DNA of 64,000 nt from Curvibacter lanceolatus ATCC 14669 (GTDB taxonomy: Bacteria; Pseudomonadota; Gammaproteobacteria; Burkholderiales; Burkholderiaceae_C): NCBI RefSeq assembly GCF_000381265.1, contig NZ_KB906264.1, forward strand, positions 1-64,000. The letters run 5' to 3'. The position numbers and the translations under genes are program-made. Every line of letters starts with the position of its first letter. Positions within the stretch are counted from its first letter, which is position 1. Under the pieces are notes generated by a model. That model made no database searches. It saw nothing but the letters and a program-made list of their open reading frames with translations, and was not told the DNA's origin. This document shows positions 34,991-42,895 of the stretch, one piece after another.

Positions 34991-36354
34991 CGCAGTTGCC
35001 GCCCGCCACCACCGACAGCCTGGGCAACCCGGTCACCCTGCATGACCCGGCCAGCCTGGGGCCGCTGAATGACTTTGTCGAAGGCTTCATCGCCTGCGAG
35101 GCGCGCTGTGTGAACGTGCTGCAGGCGGTGCAGGACGACAGCCCGCTGGTGCAAGCTTATGCGGCGGCACTGCACATGTTTGCCGAGACGGGCGACGCAC
35201 CGGCGCAGGCCCGGCCCTTCATCGAACGGGCCGAGGCGCAGGCGCCTGGCGCTACCGAGCGCGAGCAGCGCTTCATTGCCGCAGTGGCGGCCTGGGTGCG
35301 GGGGGATCTGGCCCGCGCTGTGGCCCTGCACGAGGAGCAGGCGCGCCAGTTCCCGCGCGATCTGGCCTCGCTCAAGCTGGGGCAATACCACCTGTTCAAC
35401 CAGGGGCAGTCGCCCGGCATGCTGCGCCTGGCGCTGGCCGCCCTGCCCCACGCGGCCGATGTGCCCCACCTGCATGGCATGGCGGCCTTTGCCTGGGAGC
35501 AATGCCATCTGCTGCGCCAGGCCGAGGCCGCCGCACGCACGGCCCTGCGCCTGAGCCCCAAAGAGCCCTGGGCGCAGCATGCGCTGGCCCACGTGATGCT
35601 GACCGAAGGGCGTCTGGAGGAAGGGCGTGGCTTCATGCGCGAGGCCAGCGCCAGCTGGGTGGGGCTGAACTCCTTCATGCAGACCCACAACTGGTGGCAC
35701 CTGGCCTTGTTCGAACTGGAGCGAGGCGACTTCGACGAGGCTTTGCACCTGTTTGACGAGCAGGTCTGGGGCGTGGTGAAGGACTACAGCCAGGACCAGA
35801 TCAACGCCATTTCGCTGCTGGCACGGCTGGAGCTGGCCGGCGTCGATGTGGGCCCACGCTGGCAGGACTTGGGGCAGCATCTGCTGCGGCGCCAGCCCGA
35901 CCACGTGCTGCCTTTTCTCGATCTGCAATACCTGTACGGCCTGGCCCGCGCGGGCCATCGGGGCGAGGCCCGGGCCCGGCTGCAGGCCTTGCACCACCAT
36001 GCGGAGCAGGCCACCGGCCCGCTGCGCCCCGCCTGGCAGCAGGTGGCGGTGCATGCCGCCGAAGCCTTGCTGGCCCATGCCGAGGGCCAGTACGAGCGCA
36101 GCGCCCAGAGGCTGGGCCAGGCGCTGCCGCGCCTGAGTGAAATCGGTGGCAGCCATGCGCAGCGCGATCTGTTTGCGCAGATCCACCTGGATGCGCTGTT
36201 GCAATCAGGCCAGTGGGTGGGCGCCCAGAACCTGCTGCAGCCGCTGTGCAACCAGCAGCCCGAATCGCGTCGCCTGGCGGCCTTGGCACGCCAGCTCTAC
36301 CAGGACCTGGATCTGGCACAGGTAGGTGTCGCGGTGACTTCCGTGCCAGGCTGA
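34987..36354 (+). CDS. TTC38-like tetratricopeptide-repeat protein
   Basis: A 455-aa cytosolic TPR protein resembling the TTC38 family. It has helical repeats such as EREQRFIAAVAAWVRGDLARAVALHEEQARQFPRDLASL, and the marker stretches AQHALAHVMLTEGRLEEGRGFM and THNWWHLALFELERGDFDEALHLFDE. No signal peptide is seen. Its start overlaps the amidase stop, so it is translated from the same mRNA. Function unknown; a role in the use of the imported amide is suggested by context only. Confidence 0.85.
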   Translation: MTQLPPATTDSLGNPVTLHDPASLGPLNDFVEGFIACEARCVNVLQAVQDDSPLVQAYAAALHMFAETGDAPAQARPFIERAEAQAPGATEREQRFIAAVAAWVRGDLARAVALHEEQARQFPRDLASLKLGQYHLFNQGQSPGMLRLALAALPHAADVPHLHGMAAFAWEQCHLLRQAEAAARTALRLSPKEPWAQHALAHVMLTEGRLEEGRGFMREASASWVGLNSFMQTHNWWHLALFELERGDFDEALHLFDEQVWGVVKDYSQDQINAISLLARLELAGVDVGPRWQDLGQHLLRRQPDHVLPFLDLQYLYGLARAGHRGEARARLQALHHHAEQATGPLRPAWQQVAVHAAEALLAHAEGQYERSAQRLGQALPRLSEIGGSHAQRDLFAQIHLDALLQSGQWVGAQNLLQPLCNQQPESRRLAALARQLYQDLDLAQVGVAVTSVPG

Positions 36355-36355
36355 C

Positions 36356-36592
36356 TCACATCGGCAGCAGCCGCGGTGGCAGCTTGCGGCAGTCGGCGTC
36401 CAGAAACGGCCCGCCTTGCTGCGCCCAGCCCGCACCGGGTGAGGCCTGGGCGCAGATCTCCTTGCCGTCGAGCTTGCTGCGCCACACAAACCAGGGGGCG
36501 GGGCCCGCCTGCGCCAGGCCGGCGAGCAGACAGGCCGCCAGGCCGATCCCCAGGAACCGCGGGCCTGACAGCGGAAATCGCAGCCTGTTCAT
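36356..36592 (-). CDS. Small exported protein, unknown function
   Basis: A 78-aa protein with a signal peptide (FLGIGLAACLLAGLAQAG) and a mature part of about 45 residues, PAPWFVWRSKLDGKEICAQASPGAGWAQQGGPFLDADCRKL, with two cysteines that could form a disulfide. I associate this pattern with small periplasmic proteins of Comamonadaceae, without known role. It is four bases downstream of the zinc-ribbon gene and is convergent with the TTC38-like gene. Confidence 0.7.
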   Translation of the reverse strand: MNRLRFPLSGPRFLGIGLAACLLAGLAQAGPAPWFVWRSKLDGKEICAQASPGAGWAQQGGPFLDADCRKLPPRLLPM

Positions 36593-36596
36593 GCCT

Positions 36597-37613
36597 TCAC
36601 TCCACCAGGTAACGCCCGGGCAGCAGATGAACCGCCTGCCTCAGGTGTTGAAGAATGCTCTCGTGCTCGCGGGGTGTCAGCATGCGGGCCCCGAACGGGG
36701 TATCGACCGTGGACAGGCGCTCGGCCTCCAGCACACGCAGGCCGCGCGCCACATCCTGCACCACCCGCACCGGGACATGCATGTTGCCGCTTTGGTACAT
36801 CAAGGTCTCGGGACTGCTCAGGTGAATCGAGTAGTCTGGGCCGGTGATACGCCCATCGGCCTGGAGCTCGGGTTGCGCCGGGTGTGGCCCATCGCGCTCA
36901 TCGGGATGAGGTTTGATGGGAAAGGACACATCACCAAACTCTGGCGCCACCATGGCGAGCTTGTAGCCACAGCGCTCGCATTGGTAGTGGTCGGTGCCCG
37001 CATCACGCAACATGAAGCGCAGGCTGTCAACGCGGCAATGCGGACAGAGCCGGCGCCCCGCCAGCAGGGTCGGATCCGGTGGCGCAGGGCGAGTTGAGAG
37101 CGGCATGGCCTCGGTCTGGGGTCGCGCTGGTGGGGCCACGCTCGGGCTCACCCCTGCCTGCGGCTGCAGAACGAACGGGTCATCCAGCCCAGGCAGCCCC
37201 GATCGGTCCAATGCCGCAGTGACCGCGCCTGCCGCCGGCAAAGTCGGCTTGGGAGCGGTCAGAGGGGCCCCCCGGTCAGGCGTCAGGTCCAACTCGGGCG
37301 CTCCATGGCTGGGCGTGATTCGCACCCGCACCCCCCAACCCACCGACTTGCGGAAAAACCCGATGCGGCAGCCCACCCAGGGCAGCCCATCCTGCGTCAG
37401 TGCCTGGGCCAGGGCCTGTGCCGCGGCCTGCACCCGCGCAGGGGCGGGCTGCTCTGGCTCCACTTCGGAACGCCGAAGCCGAGACACCAAGGCCGGTCCA
37501 TCCTGCACCAGGCACAACTCGCCCTCGGACCAACCTTCGGGTCGATCAGCGATGGCGGCCTGGGCCAGGACTTTCAGCAAGGGCTGATAAGACGAGTATC
37601 GGGTCGATTTCAT
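36597..37613 (-). CDS. Zinc-ribbon protein, unknown function
   Basis: A 338-aa protein. ATG 37613 (MKSTRYSSYQPLLKVLAQAA) is preferred over an upstream in-frame start. The middle is a Pro-rich, probably disordered linker. A zinc ribbon CPHCRVDSLRFMLRDAGTDHYQCERCGYKL lies near residues 195-225. The C-terminus (SSPETLMYQSGNMHVPVRVVQDVARGLRVLEAERLSTVDTPFGARMLTPREHESILQHLRQAV) is folded but not recognised. No export signal. Confidence 0.75.
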   Translation of the reverse strand: MKSTRYSSYQPLLKVLAQAAIADRPEGWSEGELCLVQDGPALVSRLRRSEVEPEQPAPARVQAAAQALAQALTQDGLPWVGCRIGFFRKSVGWGVRVRITPSHGAPELDLTPDRGAPLTAPKPTLPAAGAVTAALDRSGLPGLDDPFVLQPQAGVSPSVAPPARPQTEAMPLSTRPAPPDPTLLAGRRLCPHCRVDSLRFMLRDAGTDHYQCERCGYKLAMVAPEFGDVSFPIKPHPDERDGPHPAQPELQADGRITGPDYSIHLSSPETLMYQSGNMHVPVRVVQDVARGLRVLEAERLSTVDTPFGARMLTPREHESILQHLRQAVHLLPGRYLVE

Positions 37614-37724
37614 GGTGTTGTTCTCCCACCGCGGGGCCTGCTCAGGCCTGCGGGGTGAAGCACAGTGATGTGGCAAGTGTAGCGAGGGCCCCTGGCGGGT
37701 GTCGATGCGCCGGTCGCGCGCGGC

Positions 37725-38591
37725 TCAGCCGGGCCAGGCCGCACTGACGATCCAGCCCTCCAGCGGGTCCAGGCCAGGCGGCAAGCCATACAGCGGGGCC
37801 CCCGCAACATGACGGCGCTGTGCCCAGGCCGCCTGCAGCAGGCACAGCACGGCATCCAGGCTGTCGCCGCTGGCGTCGTCCACCAGGGCGTCGCGCTGGG
37901 CGTGGCTGAGCTTGAGGCTCAGCCCCAGGCGGGTCTGGCCCTGCTCCAGCGCGGTGATCAGGTCTTTGCGCGCAATCAGGCGCTCGGGCGTCTGTTTGGC
38001 CGGGTCATCGCTTTTGTACGAGCGCTTGCCCAGCACCTCGCGGGCCAGCAGGCCAGGGTAAGCCTCCAGCGCCACCCGGGTGGGTGCGCCGAGCGATGCC
38101 GCAGGCTGCCACAGGCCCGGCAATTGCACCCCGGCGGCCAGCAAGGGGGGCACGCCCGCATGCATCATGTAGGCCACGGGTGGGTTGACCCATTTCATCG
38201 ACGGGCTGGACCCGGCCGGCCCGTCCGTGGCCCGATGGGCGAACTTGCCCCCCACGGGGCGGGCATCACAAAAGGCCGAGAATTCGGCCCGGATCTGTTC
38301 ACGCGACAGGCTGGCATAGTGCGCCATGCAGGCCGCCCAGTCGGTGGGCCAGCCCAGGGTGCAGACCAGCTCACGCGGCAGCCCGAAAGGCAGGTCAAAG
38401 CCGCCCACCCATTCACGGGGCTCGGCCAGCCAGGCGGCGTAGGCCTCCAGCGTCTGCAGGCGCTCCAGGCGGCTCAGCACCACCCGGCCGGCACGCTCAT
38501 GGCCCAGGGCCAACAGCACCGGCTTGCGCCGCGTCGGCCGGCTGCTGAAGTCGCAGCCCAGCAGCAGCATCGGGGAGGTGGGGTCCGCCAT
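37725..38591 (-). CDS. DUF429-domain protein
   Basis: A 288-aa protein of the DUF429 family. The N-terminus LLLGCDFSSRPTRRKPVLLALG is a strand-turn-strand with an acidic residue, as in RNase H-like folds. Further features are GGFDLPFGLPREL and, near the C-terminus, DALVDDASGDSLDAVLCLLQAAWA. A nuclease-type activity is possible but unproven. Start 38591 is two bases after the end of the transporter gene, so the two are probably cotranscribed. Confidence 0.85.
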   Translation of the reverse strand: MADPTSPMLLLGCDFSSRPTRRKPVLLALGHERAGRVVLSRLERLQTLEAYAAWLAEPREWVGGFDLPFGLPRELVCTLGWPTDWAACMAHYASLSREQIRAEFSAFCDARPVGGKFAHRATDGPAGSSPSMKWVNPPVAYMMHAGVPPLLAAGVQLPGLWQPAASLGAPTRVALEAYPGLLAREVLGKRSYKSDDPAKQTPERLIARKDLITALEQGQTRLGLSLKLSHAQRDALVDDASGDSLDAVLCLLQAAWAQRRHVAGAPLYGLPPGLDPLEGWIVSAAWPG

Positions 38592-38593
38592 GT

Positions 38594-39475
38594 TCAGCCC
38601 AGCCCCAGCAAGACCACACCAGCAGCGATCAGCACGGCCCCGCCCACGCGGGCCAGGCGATCGCCCTCGCCCAGCAGGTGCCCGCCGATCAACGCGGCAA
38701 ACAGCATCGAGACCTCGCGCGCCGGGGCCACATGCGACAGCGGCGCTGTCTGCATCGCATACAGCACCAACACGTAAGAGACTGGGCTGATGCAGGCCAC
38801 CAGCAGGGCATGCTTCCATTGCAGGCGCCACAGTCGGGCAGCCTCGGGCCGGTCCCGCCACACCTGGGGCGCCAGCGCGGCCACACGCACGAAATTGCCC
38901 ATGTAGTCGATCAGCACGGGCGACATCAGCATCACCTTGACAGCATAGCCGTCGACCACGGTGTAGCTGGCGATGAAGGCGCCGGTGAGCAGCCCGTACA
39001 CCAGGCCCAGGCGCACCCGCGCCTGGTGCTCGGCACTGCGGCCAGCCCGCCACAGGCCCGGGCCACCCGCCACCAGAAACACCCCCAGCACCACGCCCAG
39101 CAGGCCCAGCCCGCTGGAGGCCGTCAACTGCTCACCCAGCAACAACAAGGCCACGGCAGAGGACAGCAAAGGCCCGGAGCCCCGCGCCAATGGGTACACC
39201 ACGGTGAGGTCGGCACGCTGGTAGCCGCGCAGCAGGGTGACGTAATAGACCACGTGCAGCAACCCGCTGAGGGTGATCAGCCCCCACTCGGCGGCCCCCC
39301 AGCCATTGACCACGCCCCAGCCCATCCACAGACCGGCCGGCGCCCACACCCCCATCATCAGAAAGGAGGTGAAGAAGGCGAAGCGGGAATCACCCCCAGC
39401 CCGTTTGGCCGCGATGTTCCAAAGGGCATGGATGAGGCCGGCCAGCATGACCAGCGAGAAAGACAGAAGACTCAT
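38594..39475 (-). CDS. EamA/DMT-family transporter
   Basis: A 293-aa inner-membrane protein with about ten hydrophobic helices in two EamA repeats (first near SFSLVMLAGLIHALWNIAAKRAG; second near VYGLLTGAFIASYTVVDGYAV). DMT transporters export amino acids or other metabolites; the substrate is unknown. The loop AMQTAPLSHVAPAREVSMLFAALIGGHLLGEGD matches the usual C-terminal pattern. Confidence 0.9.
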   Translation of the reverse strand: MSLLSFSLVMLAGLIHALWNIAAKRAGGDSRFAFFTSFLMMGVWAPAGLWMGWGVVNGWGAAEWGLITLSGLLHVVYYVTLLRGYQRADLTVVYPLARGSGPLLSSAVALLLLGEQLTASSGLGLLGVVLGVFLVAGGPGLWRAGRSAEHQARVRLGLVYGLLTGAFIASYTVVDGYAVKVMLMSPVLIDYMGNFVRVAALAPQVWRDRPEAARLWRLQWKHALLVACISPVSYVLVLYAMQTAPLSHVAPAREVSMLFAALIGGHLLGEGDRLARVGGAVLIAAGVVLLGLG

Positions 39476-39526
39476 GAAGCCAGCCCGGCGCTGCTCAAGC
39501 GCCGTGGGCGAAACACCAGACCGTGC

Positions 39527-39949
39527 TCAGGCCCGGCCGATGATGGCGGCGGTGGCCATCAGCTCTTCGAGCAGGGCCAGAGAGACCTGGCCAGACACGG
39601 CATAGGGGTCGAGTTCGGGGCGCTCGGAGTACTTGAGCAGGATGGAGGTGTTGAGCTTGGACAGGTTCACCAAACCCATGGTCCAACCGCCGAAATGGCG
39701 CTCGGAGATTTCTTCATAGACCAGCAGCTCGACCTGGCTGTGTCGGGTGTCGCGCAGGATATGACCGTAGAGTTCATTGACGGCAGAACGACCGCCTTCG
39801 ATGGCCTGCAGAAAAATGCCGCCGCCGTAGCACAGCACGCCCGTGATGCCCGAACCCGGGTTGTGTTGGCGCGACTGGGCCAGGATGGCGTCGATCGCGG
39901 CCGGCGAATTGTCAACCACGCGGCTGGCGTAGAGCAGACGAACAAGCAT
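39527..39949 (-). CDS. BLUF-domain blue-light photoreceptor
   Basis: A 140-aa stand-alone BLUF protein binding FAD. The photochemical residues are in place: Tyr7 (RLLYASR), Asn30, Gln48 (GGGIFLQAIEG), Trp89 and Met91 (GGWTMG). The C-terminal 40 residues form the cap helices. It has no output domain, so it must act on a partner protein. Its ATG lies two bases after the folE stop, so it is cotranscribed with folE. Confidence 0.93.
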   Translation of the reverse strand: MLVRLLYASRVVDNSPAAIDAILAQSRQHNPGSGITGVLCYGGGIFLQAIEGGRSAVNELYGHILRDTRHSQVELLVYEEISERHFGGWTMGLVNLSKLNTSILLKYSERPELDPYAVSGQVSLALLEELMATAAIIGRA

Positions 39950-39951
39950 GG

Positions 39952-40653
39952 TCAGTCCTTGCGAGGAATCAGGGAGAGGAATTCACGGCGCAGCGCGGAA
40001 TCCTTGAGGAACACGCCACGCATCACCGAGTTGATCATTTTGCTGTCCATTTCGCGCACGCCGCGCCAGGACATGCAGAAATGACTGGCCTCCATCACGA
40101 TGGCCAGGCCATCAGGCTGGGTCTTCTCCTGGATCAGGTCGGCCAGCTGCACCACAGCTTCTTCCTGGATCTGGGGGCGCCCCATCACCCAGTCGACCAG
40201 TCGGGCGTACTTGGACAGACCGATCACATTGGTGTGCTCATTGGGCATCACCCCGATCCAGATGCGGCCCATGACCGGGCAGAAATGGTGGCTGCAGGCG
40301 CTGCGCACCGTGATCGGGCCGACGATCATCAGCTCGTTGAGGTGTTCCGCATTGGGGAACTCGGTGATCGGCGGGGCCGCCACGTAGCGGCCCTTGAACA
40401 CCTCGTTCAGGTACATCTTGGCCACCCGGCGGGCGGTGTTGTTGGTGTTGTGGTCCCGCTCGGTGTCGATCACCAGGCTGTCGAGCACGCCTTGCATCTT
40501 GTGCTCGACTTCGTCGAGCAGCTTCTCGAGTTCACCGGGCTGGATGAACTCGGCGATGTTGTCGTTGGCGTTGAAACGCTTGCGCGCTGCGGCCAGGCGC
40601 TCACGGATTTTCAGCGAGACGGGGGTGCCCTCGTCCGGGTTGATTGGGTTCAT
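39952..40653 (-). CDS. folE: GTP cyclohydrolase I
   Basis: A 233-aa GTP cyclohydrolase I, converting GTP to dihydroneopterin triphosphate, the first step of folate synthesis. Zinc-site residues are in SACSHHFCPVMG and HFCMSWRGV; the active site continues with VIGLSKYARLVDW and RPQIQEE. Start ATG 40653 (MNPINPDEG); an in-frame TTG at 40674 is unlikely. The N-terminal 40 residues extend beyond the E. coli enzyme. nudB, the next enzyme of the pathway, lies 4 kb away. Confidence 0.96.
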   Translation of the reverse strand: MNPINPDEGTPVSLKIRERLAAARKRFNANDNIAEFIQPGELEKLLDEVEHKMQGVLDSLVIDTERDHNTNNTARRVAKMYLNEVFKGRYVAAPPITEFPNAEHLNELMIVGPITVRSACSHHFCPVMGRIWIGVMPNEHTNVIGLSKYARLVDWVMGRPQIQEEAVVQLADLIQEKTQPDGLAIVMEASHFCMSWRGVREMDSKMINSVMRGVFLKDSALRREFLSLIPRKD

Positions 40654-40710
40654 TGCGGCTTGTACTCTGTCCAAACAGCCAAGGATGGTAACAGCGATTG
40701 AATTTTGGGG

Positions 40711-40739
40711 TTTATAGGCCGATAGCCACTGCGGAACAA
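40711..40739 (-). promoter_or_regulatory. Putative sigma-70 promoter of folE-BLUF
   Basis: Reading the minus strand, TTGTTC (40734-40739) and TATAAA (40711-40716) are separated by exactly 17 bases, and folE starts 57 bases downstream. Close match to the sigma-70 consensus; inferred by eye. Confidence 0.6.
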
Positions 40740-40793
40740 GGGTTTCACGCTACACAATAAGTAGCAATGAAGCCCTGTTGAACGGACCTGTGC

Positions 40794-42005
40794 TCAGTAA
40801 CGATGGCCGGTCAGCCACAAGGCCAGCCGCATCAGACCGAACGCCACCCGGTCCAGCACCCGCAAATGCCAGGAGCGCCGCGCCAGTAGCTCGGGCTGCA
40901 CCGGGCGCCCGGCCTGCCGCATGGCGGCGTGCAAGGCACTGCGCAGGCCAGCGGCAAACTCGCGGTCGTCGATGACCACATTGGCCTCGCGGGCCAGCAA
41001 CAGGCTCAGCGGATCGAGGTTGGACGAGCCCACCGTGCTCCAGCAGCCGTCCACCACCGCCACCTTGGCATGCAGAAAGCTGGGCTCGTACTCGTGGATC
41101 TCCACGCCGGCGGCGAGCAAGGGGCCGTACACCGGACGGGCCGCGTGGTGCTGCATGAAGCTTTCATAGCGCCCCTGCAGCAGCAACTGCACCCGCACGC
41201 CGCGCTGAGCCGCCATCACCAGGGCGCGGCGCAGCTTGCGCCCGGGCAGGAAGTACGCGTTCGCAATCAGCACCTCCTCGCGCGCTGCCCCGATGGCCCG
41301 CAGGTAGGCCTTTTCGATGCGCGCCCGATGCCGCAGGTTGTCGCGCAGCACCAGGGCAGCGCGCAGGCCCTGGGGCCCGTTGCGCAGGGTGCCAGAGGCT
41401 GGCGCCGGCAGCGCCTGGCGCCAGTCCTCCAGGGCCCGCGGCAGGCGCCGCGACCGGATGGCCTGCGCCGCTTCCAGGCGCCACCACAGGCGCGACATGG
41501 TGTCCATGGCCTCGGCCACCACCGGGCCGGACAGACTCACGGCCAGATCAAAGCGCGGCTGCCGCAGCGCCCCATGGTGCGGGTCGTACCAGTCATCCAA
41601 CACATTGATGCCGCCGCAGAACAGACGCTCGCCATCCAGCACGCACAGTTTGCGGTGCAGGCGGCGCCAGCGGTTGGGGATCAGCAGACCGCCCGGCCCC
41701 AAGGGTGAAAAGACCCGCCACTGCACGCCCGCAGCCTGCCAGCGCTGCCGCCAGAGCGTGGGAATCGCATCGGTGCCCACACCATCCACCACCACGCGCA
41801 CCGACACGCCGCGCAGTGCCGCCCGCGCCAGGGCCTGGGCCACGTCCTGCGCGCTGCCGGTGAAATCAAAGATGTAGGTCTCCAGCCAGATGCTGTGGCG
41901 CGCCGCATCCATGCCGGCGATCAGGGCCGGAAAGAACTCGGTGCTGCCCTGCAGCAACTCCACCTCGTGGCCGGCGCGGTAACTCAAGCCATGGGCCCGC
42001 GGCAT
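40794..42005 (-). CDS. clsB: Cardiolipin synthase B-type phospholipase D protein
   Basis: A 403-aa phospholipase D-superfamily protein with two HKD motifs, LHRKLCVLDGERLFCGGIN and LHAKVAVVDGCWSTVGSSNLD. The layout and length fit ClsB (YbhO), which makes cardiolipin from phosphatidylglycerol and phosphatidylethanolamine. No N-terminal membrane helices, consistent with ClsB rather than ClsA. A hydrophobic helix near the C-terminus (VAFGLMRLALWLTG) may anchor it. The EEP-family gene starts immediately upstream, an association also seen in enterobacteria (ybhP-ybhO). Confidence 0.88.
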   Translation of the reverse strand: MPRAHGLSYRAGHEVELLQGSTEFFPALIAGMDAARHSIWLETYIFDFTGSAQDVAQALARAALRGVSVRVVVDGVGTDAIPTLWRQRWQAAGVQWRVFSPLGPGGLLIPNRWRRLHRKLCVLDGERLFCGGINVLDDWYDPHHGALRQPRFDLAVSLSGPVVAEAMDTMSRLWWRLEAAQAIRSRRLPRALEDWRQALPAPASGTLRNGPQGLRAALVLRDNLRHRARIEKAYLRAIGAAREEVLIANAYFLPGRKLRRALVMAAQRGVRVQLLLQGRYESFMQHHAARPVYGPLLAAGVEIHEYEPSFLHAKVAVVDGCWSTVGSSNLDPLSLLLAREANVVIDDREFAAGLRSALHAAMRQAGRPVQPELLARRSWHLRVLDRVAFGLMRLALWLTGHRY

Positions 42006-42007
42006 GG

Positions 42008-42763
42008 CTAGAACCTGAAATCGGTGATCAAGGGCAGGTGGTCGGACATGCGGGCCCAGGCCCGCCCATGCGGCACTTCGGCACGGATCGGGGCCAGGCC
42101 GCGGGCGTAAATGTGGTCCAGCTGCGCCAGGGGCAGGCGCGACGGGAAGGTGGGGTGACGTGTGGCCTCGAACTCGATCAGGCCATCGTGGCGCAGCGTG
42201 CGGCTCAGCGTGCCGCCAAACTCATTGAAGTCACCCGCCACGATCAAGGGCTCGCTGACCCGCACTTCGCGGGCGATGAAGCGACGCAGTTGCTCCACCT
42301 GCCGCACCCGGCTGCCTGGAATCAGCCCCAGGTGCACCACGATCACATGCACCGGCCGATCCGCCACCATGATCTCCACATGCAGCAGGCCGCGCTGCTC
42401 GAAACGGTGGTCGGACATGTCCTCGTGCTGGTGGTTGACCACGGGCCAGCGCGTGAGCAGGGCATTGCCGTGCTCGCCATGGCGGGTGACGGCATTGGTC
42501 CGGTAGACGGCTTCATAGCCCTCGGGGGCCAGGTAGTCGGCCTGCGGCATGGCCGGCCAGCGTGCAAAGTGGCTCTGCTCACGGCGATGCACCTTGCGCA
42601 CCTCCTGCAGGCAGACCACATCGGCGTCCAGTTGCTCCACGCCATGGCCAATGTCATGAATCTCAAGCCGGCGCGTCGGCCCCATGCCGCGCACGCCTTT
42701 GTGAATGTTCCAGGTGGCCACCCGAAAAACGCCGTCTTTGTCCATGCTGGAATTGTGGCCCAT
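42008..42763 (-). CDS. Endonuclease/exonuclease/phosphatase-family protein (YbhP-like)
   Basis: A 251-aa member of the EEP metal-dependent hydrolase superfamily. Motifs: FRVATWNIHKGVRG (metal site Asn), VVCLQEVR (Glu), VIVVHLGL, IVAGDFNEF and LDHIYARG, with SDHLPLITDF at the end. Two starts are possible (42763 or 42745). Next to clsB, two bases apart, it resembles the ybhP gene, so it may hydrolyse a lipid-derived phosphodiester rather than DNA. Activity is inferred from family only. Confidence 0.88.
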   Translation of the reverse strand: MGHNSSMDKDGVFRVATWNIHKGVRGMGPTRRLEIHDIGHGVEQLDADVVCLQEVRKVHRREQSHFARWPAMPQADYLAPEGYEAVYRTNAVTRHGEHGNALLTRWPVVNHQHEDMSDHRFEQRGLLHVEIMVADRPVHVIVVHLGLIPGSRVRQVEQLRRFIAREVRVSEPLIVAGDFNEFGGTLSRTLRHDGLIEFEATRHPTFPSRLPLAQLDHIYARGLAPIRAEVPHGRAWARMSDHLPLITDFRF

Positions 42764-42895
42764 CCCTCGGCAGGCGCGTGCCGCCTGAAACAGACACGGA
42801 CTAGGTAAATTTTCTGATTTCGCGGCGTAACACCCGTTCTAAACTATCTTCAGGCAAAAATCGGTGCTTGGTCAGTACTACAACGAACACAACAC

